A stretch of DNA of 64,000 nucleotides from Christensenella intestinihominis (GTDB lineage Bacteria; Bacillota; Clostridia; Christensenellales; Christensenellaceae): the NCBI RefSeq assembly GCF_001678845.1, contig NZ_MAIQ01000002.1, positions 434,001-498,000 on the forward strand, read 5' to 3'. The notes beneath the pieces are model-generated. The model was not told the DNA's origin, did no database searches, and was given only the letters and a program-made list of their open reading frames with translations. Both the position numbers and the translations under genes were made by a program. Of the stretch, positions 41,736 to 49,263 are shown one piece after another (the first letter of the stretch is position 1; every line of letters starts with the position of its first letter).

Positions 41736-42542
41736 ATGAAGCTTTGTTTTTCCACATTGGGCTGCCCCGAATGGAGTTTTTCAGATATTATTTCAACAGC
41801 ATGCGACATGGGCTACGACGGAATTGAAATCCGCGGCGTGGGAAATGTGATCGACGGGACGCGTATTCCGCAGTTCTCGCCCGAAAACGCGCCAAAGACC
41901 AAGGCGCTCCTTAAAGACAAAGGACTTACCATCGCATGCCTGACCTCCGCATGCTATATGAACGATTCAAACCACATCGACGATGTGCTGTACCTCGCCA
42001 AAGCGTATGCGGATACGGCGCACGACATGGACATTAAAAACATCCGCGTGCTGGGCGATTTCGGCCCCGAACAAAGCGGAGAGCTTAATATCGCTGAAAT
42101 TGCCGCGCGGATAAAAGAGGTTGCGCAGTATGCAAAGCCGCTCGGCGTAAACGTGCTGGTGGAAACAAACGGATTTTTTGCCGACTCCCGCAATATGGCG
42201 GAGCTTATGAACTGCGCCGACGAGGAAAACATCGGCGTGCTGTGGGATATCCACCATCCCTACCGTTATTTCGACGAAACCCCGGAATATACGGTCGATA
42301 CGATCGGCGACCTCGTGCGCCACGTGCACATCAAGGATTCGCTTTACGCGGGCGATAAGCTAAAATATACGATGGTCGGCTATGGCGACCTGCCGGTGCG
42401 CGAATGCATCGAACGCCTGGACGGAATCGGTTACGACGGCTTCTATTCCCTGGAATGGCTCAAACGCTGGGACCTCTCGCTCGAGGAACCGGGCATCGCC
42501 TTCGCGGGATATGCGAACTACATGAAGTCGCTGGTGAAATAA
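41736..42542 (+). CDS. sugar phosphate isomerase/epimerase (xylose-isomerase-like TIM barrel)
   Basis: A 268-residue AP-endonuclease-2-type TIM barrel (FSTLGCPEWSFSDIISTACDMGYDGIEIRG at the start). Metal ligands are seen in VLVETNGFF, VLWDIHHPYR, HVHIKD and the last SLEWLKRW. These enzymes isomerise or epimerise sugars such as tagatose or inosose. The substrate here is not decided. A strong GGAGG site and a terminator (42556-42596) frame it as a single gene. Confidence 0.9.
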   Translation: MKLCFSTLGCPEWSFSDIISTACDMGYDGIEIRGVGNVIDGTRIPQFSPENAPKTKALLKDKGLTIACLTSACYMNDSNHIDDVLYLAKAYADTAHDMDIKNIRVLGDFGPEQSGELNIAEIAARIKEVAQYAKPLGVNVLVETNGFFADSRNMAELMNCADEENIGVLWDIHHPYRYFDETPEYTVDTIGDLVRHVHIKDSLYAGDKLKYTMVGYGDLPVRECIERLDGIGYDGFYSLEWLKRWDLSLEEPGIAFAGYANYMKSLVK

Positions 42543-42555
42543 ATACGGATAAAAA

Positions 42556-42596
42556 ATTGAACGGCACGGCGGAACCCGCTGTGCCGTTTTTTCGTT
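42556..42596 (+). terminator. intrinsic terminator
   Basis: AACGGCAC-GGCGG / CCGCTGTGCCGTT stem followed by TTTTTT, after the isomerase gene. Confidence 0.9.
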
Positions 42597-42600
42597 TATG

Positions 42601-43308
42601 TCAGCAATTGATATTCGCCTTTCGCGCCTGTTTGCACAGGTCGCGGACGGCAAGGGTATATGCTTTTCCGTCCTTTATAAAATGAGTGCCGCACTGCCTG
42701 AACTCAAAGCGTACATCCTGCCGGATGCACTGTTCCCGGAGGCCAAGCACCCATTCATAATCCAGGGGCCGCGCCTGCCTGTCCGATTCGCCGCCCACAA
42801 CCACAAGCTCCACGCCGGATAAATAGGGTTCGATGTCAATTCTTTCAATCAGCGGCTGGCAGATGATGTTTTTATGCCGGATCGGCAGTTCCCGCAGCAG
42901 GGACAGCCGTTCGTCCGCCCTCTTTTGGTTTTCCACCGTGCATCCGACCGTAACGTTCTCATAGCCTTCCCCCCAGTCGGCGGGAACACATTGCATAAAC
43001 CGCTCGATGCGCTTGGTCAGGAAGAGGAAGCTGAGGTCCGGGCGGCGGCGCATCATTTCCCAGCATTCGCCGCGCCACGGGTCGGCGTCCTCAATCAGGA
43101 AATCAGTTGAAAAACACAGATACGCCGTTTGCCCCGGTTTCATTTTATAATTTCCGGCCTTGTCCCGCCGGACCGGCGCGTCAAACTGCGCCGTGCGTAC
43201 AATATTCCCCGTGTCCACGCCGCGTTTTCCGTCGCCCTTATGAATATAGCAAAATTTACAGCCTTCGCTGTGCCTGCGGCAGCCACGCCACGGATTCCAC
43301 ATTGCCAT
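42601..43308 (-). CDS. DUF5131 (phage Gp37/Gp68-like) radical-SAM-like protein
   Basis: 235 residues. A Cys cluster near the start (GCRRHSEGCKFCYI) and the following motifs (LTKRIERF, VTVGCTVENQKRADERL, IICQPLIERIDI, VVVGGESDRQARPLDYEWV, FEFRQCGTHFI) match the DUF5131 family found in phages and bacteria. It is likely an iron-sulfur protein related to radical SAM enzymes. The reaction is unknown. It is convergent with the isomerase gene. It could be a phage remnant, but composition is like its neighbours. Confidence 0.88.
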   Translation of the reverse strand: MAMWNPWRGCRRHSEGCKFCYIHKGDGKRGVDTGNIVRTAQFDAPVRRDKAGNYKMKPGQTAYLCFSTDFLIEDADPWRGECWEMMRRRPDLSFLFLTKRIERFMQCVPADWGEGYENVTVGCTVENQKRADERLSLLRELPIRHKNIICQPLIERIDIEPYLSGVELVVVGGESDRQARPLDYEWVLGLREQCIRQDVRFEFRQCGTHFIKDGKAYTLAVRDLCKQARKANINC

Positions 43309-43451
43309 TCGTTTTTTTTCTCCAAACTCCGGCCGCCTGCATCACCGTGCGCAGCGGCATCGGGATTCCGCTCCGTCGCCTTCCTTCCCGCCTTTTCGGC
43401 GGGGACAGGTTCCTTGCGGAAAGTGGTTCCATTATACCACAGAAAAGAAAA

Positions 43452-44066
43452 TCAGCGCGCTTTTTTTTCCCCAACAGGGCAGGACACGTCCTCGCCGAAA
43501 AGGGTGCGTTCGATTCGTTTATCGGGGGCAAACCACAATACAAGGGAGGCCGCGGTGGAAATGACCACGGCAAGCGGAAAGAAAAATCCAATGACAAGAC
43601 CCGCGCCCACAATCGCAAAGGTGATTTTTGATTTGCGGAACCCGCATAACGCCCGGGCAACCCCGGAATTTTCGCCATTCACTTTCACCAGTGCGCGGGC
43701 GAGGGCCGCATAGCTGATATCCGCCAGCAGGACGACTGCGCCGTACGTAATTTCAGGCGCCATATCGAGCAGGTGTTCGTCCACCCAGCCTGTTACGAAC
43801 GGAAAAAATGTCAGGCACAGGATAAACGCCATGTTATGCCACAGCACACGCCCGTTTATCTTTTTTGAAACCTGCAGGAGATGGTGGTGGTTATTCCAAT
43901 AGATGGCGAGGGACACGAAGCTCAGGATATAAATCAGGAATTTATAGCGCATTCCCCACAGCGCCTCAAACGTCGGTTCCGCGGGCGCCACAAAATCCAG
44001 GACCAATATGGTCATAATAATGGCAATCACCGCATCCGTAAACGCTTCGAGCCTTGTTTTGGACAT
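43452..44066 (-). CDS. TMEM175-like potassium channel family protein (DUF1211)
   Basis: A 204-residue six-helix membrane protein. The first helix has the TMEM175 signature RLEAFTDAVIAIIMTILVLDF (F-S/T-D motif of the ion filter). Later YWNNHHHLLQ and NMAFILCLTFFPF are also typical. Prokaryotic members form tetrameric K+ channels. The start at 44066 is set by GGGGAGGAATATGCG. Upstream Met codons lie before the ribosome site. No neighbour suggests a specific role. Confidence 0.9.
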   Translation of the reverse strand: MSKTRLEAFTDAVIAIIMTILVLDFVAPAEPTFEALWGMRYKFLIYILSFVSLAIYWNNHHHLLQVSKKINGRVLWHNMAFILCLTFFPFVTGWVDEHLLDMAPEITYGAVVLLADISYAALARALVKVNGENSGVARALCGFRKSKITFAIVGAGLVIGFFFPLAVVISTAASLVLWFAPDKRIERTLFGEDVSCPVGEKKAR

Positions 44067-44130
44067 CGCATATTCCTCCCCTTCTTTTCCCTGCAATTAA
44101 ACTTTACACCAATCCGTATTCCCGCAAACA

Positions 44131-44160
44131 AAAATCCCGGGGCGGCTGCCCCGGGACGTT
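44131..44160 (-). terminator. terminator after the nucleotidyltransferase gene
   Basis: A perfect 9-bp stem TCCCGGGGC / GCCCCGGGA, followed on the minus strand by TTTTTG. Confidence 0.88.
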
Positions 44161-44178
44161 CCTGCAAGGGATATACGG

Positions 44179-45000
44179 TCATTTTCCGCACAGGCCCGCG
44201 GCCTCCGCGATCAGCTTTTCCATCCCGATACAACTTTCTTTTGCAGACCCGCCGAGCAATGAAAAAACACGGTTCACCCTCTTTTCGTATCCTTCCGGCC
44301 TGACCGGAAGCGCCGCAACCCGCAAAACGGCTTTCTTTTCATTCAGGCAATATTCCCGGTTGTACGCGAAAAGCACCTGGTTCAGCGCCGAAACCGCCCG
44401 GAAAAGGTGCCCCGCCACATAATACAGGTCGTTTCCCTGCAAATGGTCCTTCGCCAGCGCGCACGAAAACCGCGCCTCAGCCAGGAATGAATCCATCAGG
44501 GCGTCCCGCAGCCTGTCGGGATAGGTTCCCGCCCATTTTTTCAGCTCCATAAAATCATTGTCCCGGCTGTATAAGACCCTGCATGTGGCCAACTCTCCCC
44601 GGTACATCACATTGAGGTAAGCGTGCGGATGCCCCGCCTGGTAATGCGGCGATACCTTTCCCTGCTCGCATTCCCCGATGCATTTCCGCACCCGCATGAT
44701 GTCGCGCAGGATCAGGTCCGTAGGGGTTCCCCCGACCACGAGCCATCCCCCGCAGTTTACCCAGTTCCCCCATGCCCCTTCCCGGCAAATGAGGCCCGCC
44801 CGGTGTTCGTCGTCCAGCCTTTGGGCGGCCCGGTTCAGGGCCTCCAGGTCGGGGCCGTTTTCATCGTAATAAATTCCGATATCGATATCCGATTCGGGTC
44901 CGGCTATTCCGGTCGCGCGCGACCCGCCAAGTACAATTCCCTTCACAGACGGCAAAACTGCCAATTCCTCCGCAATCCGTTCGATCAAATGTTCCGTCAT
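44179..45000 (-). CDS. nucleotidyltransferase-fold protein (aminoglycoside adenylyltransferase-like)
   Basis: 273 residues with the polymerase-beta-type nucleotidyltransferase signature near the N-terminus: GGSRATGIAGPESDIDIGIYY (GS motif, then DxD). A further conserved Asp lies in PTDLILRD. A C-terminal helical domain of about 130 residues follows. Relatives adenylylate antibiotics or other small molecules, but many are of unknown substrate, so resistance should not be assumed. Single gene with its own terminator. Confidence 0.85.
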   Translation of the reverse strand: MTEHLIERIAEELAVLPSVKGIVLGGSRATGIAGPESDIDIGIYYDENGPDLEALNRAAQRLDDEHRAGLICREGAWGNWVNCGGWLVVGGTPTDLILRDIMRVRKCIGECEQGKVSPHYQAGHPHAYLNVMYRGELATCRVLYSRDNDFMELKKWAGTYPDRLRDALMDSFLAEARFSCALAKDHLQGNDLYYVAGHLFRAVSALNQVLFAYNREYCLNEKKAVLRVAALPVRPEGYEKRVNRVFSLLGGSAKESCIGMEKLIAEAAGLCGK

Positions 45001-45027
45001 CTGGTTTCCCCCTTTTGTCCCGCTGCG

Positions 45028-45327
45028 TTATTTCTGGAAAAAGCGGGCGAATAGTTCGTCCTGCTCCGGCAGGTGGATTACAAAGCCAATTGCAATTTTC
45101 CCGCCTGTCATCTCAATCATTTTCCGGGTCATTTCCTCGCCGAATGCGCCGCATAGTTCGATTGCGCCCACGCCCTCGTCCTGAAGCTCCATAACCTTCT
45201 CATAAGCCGCTTCCGGATTTTTTACGGTATAAATATAAGTGGTCTGCTTTTCCGTCTCAAACTGCGCATGGTGGCGTGCGGGGTCATAGTGCTCCCCCAT
45301 CAGTAAAAATGCAAATTTCTTTTTCAT
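45028..45327 (-). CDS. DUF6506-type small protein
   Basis: 99 residues, cytoplasmic, alpha/beta (KKKFAFLLMGEHYDPARHHAQFET at the start; GVGAIELCGAFGEEM in the middle). I recognise it only as a conserved small family without known function. It overlaps the preceding GyrI-like gene by 4 bases, so the two are translated together. Both may handle the same small ligand (inference). Confidence 0.75.
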   Translation of the reverse strand: MKKKFAFLLMGEHYDPARHHAQFETEKQTTYIYTVKNPEAAYEKVMELQDEGVGAIELCGAFGEEMTRKMIEMTGGKIAIGFVIHLPEQDELFARFFQK

Positions 45328-45962
45328 GCTTCCTTCCTTTCCACAGGCAGGCGCAGCACGGTCCTGAGGCGTTCCGGCGCCGTACGCCGGGGGTCGCCAA
45401 GGTATATTTCGTGATGCTTGCGCTCATTTCCCGTCATGTTCTCCAGTCCGTTTTCCCCGATATATCGATGCAGTTTTTTAATGGTTTCGGCCTCCCCGGA
45501 ATAGGGGCCGATATGCATCATCTGCACGCACAGCCCTTCCCGGAAGGTTTCAAGGCGGGCTTTTGAAACATCCACATCCGGTTTTTTCCTGCGGCATTCC
45601 TCCACCGCCCATCCGAAAACATCCGGCGTTACAAATTCAGGCTGGCGGATCATCGAAATCCACCGCCATTCGTCGCGCCGTTCAAGGTCAAACCCTTCTT
45701 CGCTCCCATACCAGAGGCCCTCGAGCGGCGGCACCACATATTCAAAATATCCCTCCGGCTGCATCCCGCCCATCTTGCTCATCTTGATCGTAAAGGTAAG
45801 CGCATACAGCGCCCCCACCGCGCCCTGGTATTCCGCGCCCCCGGGCGCGCCTTTGCCATCCACCATAATAAAATTAATCGGCGGCACATCGACCAGCATG
45901 GGCTTTGCTTTCGGCAGGTACAAATCCTTATATTCTTTTTTATAATCCAGTTTATCCGGCAT
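45324..45962 (-). CDS. GyrI-like small-molecule-binding protein
   Basis: 212 residues of the GyrI-like/SHS2 effector-binding superfamily (KPMLVDVPPINFIMVDGKGAPGG, FEYVVPPLEGLWY, and the C-terminal ETIKKLHRYIGENGLE ... KHHEIYLGDPRR). Stand-alone members bind small hydrophobic molecules, and some hydrolyse cyclopropanoid toxins. AGGAAGAGAGG precedes the ATG. The partner gene overlaps downstream. Confidence 0.87.
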   Translation of the reverse strand: MPDKLDYKKEYKDLYLPKAKPMLVDVPPINFIMVDGKGAPGGAEYQGAVGALYALTFTIKMSKMGGMQPEGYFEYVVPPLEGLWYGSEEGFDLERRDEWRWISMIRQPEFVTPDVFGWAVEECRRKKPDVDVSKARLETFREGLCVQMMHIGPYSGEAETIKKLHRYIGENGLENMTGNERKHHEIYLGDPRRTAPERLRTVLRLPVERKEA

Positions 45963-46318
45963 CGCATATCCTCTCTTCCTATAATAGTTGTATCTGAAAA
46001 CGCGCTGAAATGCAATAGGTTTTTCGGAAGCGCGCCGTGGTTTTTACCTTGTCACGAAAAAAAGGAATTCGGGAGATTTTTCATTCATTTATTGCACCGT
46101 GGCCCCGTTTGCTGTAAGATAAAGATGCACCTGTGATAAAACAGACAAACGGCGGGGGTTCCTTCCGGCGGGAAGCATAAAAACCGGCGCCGTGCCGTTT
46201 TCCACAGCGCGGTAAAAAAAGACAGGGTTTGTAAAGCGGCGCGGGCGGCACAGACGCGCAGGGCGCACGCTTTCCCCTCTTGCATAAATTAAAAAACTTG
46301 AACGAACGGAGGATCGAT
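45963..46318 (+). promoter_or_regulatory. intergenic region: promoter and ~200-nt leader of the flavodiiron gene
   Basis: A plus-strand promoter is visible: TTGCAC (46092-46097), 17 bases, TAAGAT (46115-46120). It leaves a leader of about 190 bases before the ATG at 46319. The leader is GC-rich with several short inverted repeats (for example GGCGGGGG ... CCGGCGGG). No known riboswitch core was recognised. 45963-46090 holds nothing I can support beyond the start region of the GyrI-like gene. Confidence 0.55.
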
Positions 46319-48166
46319 ATGTATTGCACAAGAAAAGTAACGGATGATTTAACATGGGTCGGCGCGGACGACCGCAGGCTGGCTATGTTCGAGGGCGTCT
46401 ATTCCGTACCGGACGGCGTTTCCTATAATTCCTACCTGCTGGCAGACGAGAAAACCGTCCTTTTTGATACGGTGGACAAGGCCGTCGCCAAAACGTTTTT
46501 TGAGAACCTGGAGCATGCCCTCGGCGGCCGGAAGCTTGACTATTTGGTGGTCCAGCACATGGAGCCCGACCATTCGGCGACAATCGACGAGCTGCTGCTG
46601 CGCCATCCGGAAACGACGATTATCTGCAACGACAAAATCAAAAAAATGATCGGCCAGTTTTTCAGCGCGGACCTCGAAAGCAAGGTGCAGGTTATCAAGG
46701 AGGGGGATACGCTTTCCGCCGGCCGTCATAACCTGACGTTTGTGATGGCGCCGATGGTTCATTGGCCGGAGGTTATGGTTACCTATGATTCGACGGATAA
46801 AATCCTTTTCTCGGCCGACGCGTTCGGCACATTCGGCGCGCTCAATGGCGCGCTCTTTGCGGACGAGGTGGATTTTGCCCGTGATTTCATGGACGAAGCC
46901 CGCCGCTATTACACGAATATCGTCGGCAAATACGGCGTACAGGTGCAGGCCCTGCTGAAAAAAGCGTCGGCGCTCGACATCGAAATGATCTGCCCCCTCC
47001 ACGGCTTCGTATGGCGGAGCAACCTCGGGGACTATATCGATAAATACGCAAAATGGAGCGCTTACGAGCCGGAGGACACCGGCGTAATGATCGCCTATGC
47101 GTCCGTTTACGGAAATACGGAAAACGCGGCGAATATCCTTGCATGCCTCCTGCGCGACCGGGGCGTCAAAACGGTAATGTTCGACGTTTCCGTCGTGCCC
47201 GCTTCGGAAATTGTCGCCGCCTCCTTCCGCTGGAGCCACCTTGTGTTTGCTTCCACCACCTATAACGCGGGCATCTTCGTCACCATGGACGAGCTCCTGC
47301 GCGACCTTGCTTCGCATAATTTGCAGAACAGGACGGTCGCGTTCATCCAGAACGGGTCCTGGGCGCCGACCAGCGGAAAGCTGATGCGGGAAATCATCGC
47401 GCCGCTCAAGAATATGACGATTTTGGACGAGACGGTCAACATTTCCTCGTCGCTCAAGCCGGAGCAGGGCGCCGACATGGCAAGGCTGGCGGATGCAATT
47501 GCCGCCACGATCCCGCACTTCGAGGCTTCCGAAAGCCCGAAGGACGCCGCCATCGACGCAAACGCGCTCTTTAAGCTGAGCTATGGGCTGTTTGTGGTGA
47601 GCGCACAGGATGAAAAGGGGCATGATAACGGCTGTATCACCAACACGGTCATGCAGGTTACCGACACGCCGAACCGTATCGTCATCAGCGTGAACAAGGC
47701 CAACTGCACACACGATATGATCCTTAAAACAGGCAAATTCAACGTATCCGTGCTGACGGAGGATACGCCGTTCAAGCTGTTCCAGCATTTTGGCTTCAAG
47801 AGCGGCAGGGATGTGGATAAGTTCCAGGAGTTCAAGGATATGGACCGCTGCGCAAACGGACTGTATTACCTTTCCAAATATTCAAACGCACTGATTTCCG
47901 GCAGCGTAATCGCCACGCAGGACTGCGGCACGCATACGCTGTTTGTGGCCGATGTGACGGAGGCATGCGTCCTTTCCGACGCGCCGTCCGTAACGTATGA
48001 ATATTACTTCGAGCATATTCGTCCGAAGCCGCCGGTAACGACGGGCATCCAAAAAGGCTTCGTGTGCAAAATGTGCGGCTATGTATATGAAGGGGACACG
48101 CTTCCGGCAGACTTTATCTGCCCGCTGTGCAAGCACGGCGTGGATGCGTTTGAACCCTTGAAATAA
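46319..48166 (+). CDS. flavodiiron protein fused to flavin reductase and rubredoxin
   Basis: A 615-residue oxygen- or NO-detoxifying enzyme that takes electrons down one chain. Domains: metallo-beta-lactamase-like diiron core (QHMEPDHSATID with the HxExDH ligands, about residues 78-90, later HWPE and LHGF); flavodoxin (AYASVYGNTENAA, about 258-270, FMN loop); flavin-reductase-like domain (about 415-560, SYGLFVVSA ... NRIVISVNKAN). The C-terminal rubredoxin (about 568-615) has both CxxC pairs (CKMCGY and CPLCKHG). CGGAGG sits at the start. The rubredoxin fusion lets it accept electrons from NAD(P)H without separate carriers. A terminator follows. Confidence 0.95.
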   Translation: MYCTRKVTDDLTWVGADDRRLAMFEGVYSVPDGVSYNSYLLADEKTVLFDTVDKAVAKTFFENLEHALGGRKLDYLVVQHMEPDHSATIDELLLRHPETTIICNDKIKKMIGQFFSADLESKVQVIKEGDTLSAGRHNLTFVMAPMVHWPEVMVTYDSTDKILFSADAFGTFGALNGALFADEVDFARDFMDEARRYYTNIVGKYGVQVQALLKKASALDIEMICPLHGFVWRSNLGDYIDKYAKWSAYEPEDTGVMIAYASVYGNTENAANILACLLRDRGVKTVMFDVSVVPASEIVAASFRWSHLVFASTTYNAGIFVTMDELLRDLASHNLQNRTVAFIQNGSWAPTSGKLMREIIAPLKNMTILDETVNISSSLKPEQGADMARLADAIAATIPHFEASESPKDAAIDANALFKLSYGLFVVSAQDEKGHDNGCITNTVMQVTDTPNRIVISVNKANCTHDMILKTGKFNVSVLTEDTPFKLFQHFGFKSGRDVDKFQEFKDMDRCANGLYYLSKYSNALISGSVIATQDCGTHTLFVADVTEACVLSDAPSVTYEYYFEHIRPKPPVTTGIQKGFVCKMCGYVYEGDTLPADFICPLCKHGVDAFEPLK

Positions 48167-48189
48167 AAAAAGAGGTTTTGGGCAGTCTG

Positions 48190-48217
48190 AGGCGGGCCTT
48201 GGGGCCCGCTTTTTTGT
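48190..48217 (+). terminator. terminator of the flavodiiron gene
   Basis: GCGGGCC / GGCCCGC stem with a TTGG loop followed by TTTTTTG. Confidence 0.88.
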
Positions 48218-48221
48218 TACA

Positions 48222-48252
48222 GAAAAGGCCGGGGCCCGCCTGCCCCGGCCTG
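48222..48252 (-). terminator. terminator of the nrdD-nrdG-dut unit
   Basis: Minus strand: AGGCCGGGGC / GCCCCGGCCT perfect stem followed by TTTC, downstream of dut. Confidence 0.82.
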
Positions 48253-48271
48253 TGCCGTATTTCCCGCGTCC

Positions 48272-48718
48272 TTACCTGCGGCCCGTGGAGCCGAAGCCGC
48301 CGCCGCCGCGTTCCGTTTCCCCGAGCTCCTCCACCTCATGGAAGGAAACCGCGAGGACGGGCGTGACCACCATCTGCGCAATCCGTTCGCCCGGGGCCAC
48401 CGCCTGCGGCTCGCCCGAATGGTTGTGCAGGGCCACCATGAATTCGCCGCGGTAGTCGCTGTCCACCACGCCCACCTTGTTGGCGGGCGCAAGGCCGCGC
48501 TTCGACGCAAGGCCGCTGCGCGCATAAATGAGGCCCGCATAGCCGACCGGGATTTCCATTGCGATTCCCGTATGGATCAGCTTCGTCTCGCCCGGCGCGA
48601 TCACCGTCTCTTCCTCAAGGCACGCATATAAATCCGCTCCTGCGGAATATTCCGAGCCGTAGGTTGGGATAATTGCCTTTTCATCCAGCTTCTTGATGTT
48701 GATTTCCTGTTTCTGCAT
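48272..48718 (-). CDS. dut: dUTP diphosphatase
   Basis: A 148-residue trimeric dUTPase that removes dUTP and supplies dUMP. All five motifs are present: AGADLYA, ARSGLASKRGL, GVVDSDYRGE, GERIAQMVV and the C-terminal arm RGGGGFGSTGR that closes over the active site. The start at 48718 follows GGAGCAGG. It lies 14 bases after nrdG on the same strand, so nucleotide reduction and dUTP removal are co-expressed. Confidence 0.97.
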   Translation of the reverse strand: MQKQEINIKKLDEKAIIPTYGSEYSAGADLYACLEEETVIAPGETKLIHTGIAMEIPVGYAGLIYARSGLASKRGLAPANKVGVVDSDYRGEFMVALHNHSGEPQAVAPGERIAQMVVTPVLAVSFHEVEELGETERGGGGFGSTGRR

Positions 48719-48732
48719 CGATTCCTGCTCCT

Positions 48733-49260
48733 TTATTCCTGTTTGTCGTCCCACAAAACCGTTTTTCCCTGCCGGAGGGATTCCCCCACCAATATCGTGC
48801 GCTGGTTTTCGGACCCCTTAAAGCGGAGGTTCACGTTTTTCAGCGCGGCCACGAATTCCCCGTCCACCAGTACGTCCAGGCAGGAAAGAAGTTCTTTTAC
48901 ATCCTCTTCCCCGGCCCATGCGCCCAGCACGTCCTTTTCAAAATCATAGCCCGTGAAGCACCAGATATCCTTTCCGGGATATGCCTCCCGGACCTGCCGG
49001 AGCAGCGGAACCAGCGCTTTCCTGTTCTCCGGCTCCAGCGGATCGCCGCCGAGAAGCGTCAGGCCCTTCACATAGGCGGGCGCAAGATAGGAAAGAACCA
49101 GCGCGATGGTTTCATCCGTGAATTCTTCCCCGTACCGGAAATCCCACGTTTCCGGGTTGAAACAATCCTTGCAGCGGTGCCGGCACCCGCTTACGAACAG
49201 GGACACCCGCACGCCGGGGCCGTTTGCAATATCATATTGTTTAATGTCCGCGTAATGCAT
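48733..49260 (-). CDS. nrdG: anaerobic ribonucleotide reductase activating protein
   Basis: 175 residues, the classic short NrdG radical SAM enzyme: CxxxCxxC at C26, C30 and C33 (SGCRHRCKDC) and the TLLGGDPLEP motif. It generates the glycyl radical in the adjacent NrdD, which ends 3 bases upstream. It differs from the longer activase at 3496, so each reductase has its own activase. Same transcript as nrdD and dut. Confidence 0.96.
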   Translation of the reverse strand: MHYADIKQYDIANGPGVRVSLFVSGCRHRCKDCFNPETWDFRYGEEFTDETIALVLSYLAPAYVKGLTLLGGDPLEPENRKALVPLLRQVREAYPGKDIWCFTGYDFEKDVLGAWAGEEDVKELLSCLDVLVDGEFVAALKNVNLRFKGSENQRTILVGESLRQGKTVLWDDKQE

Positions 49261-49263
49261 GGC

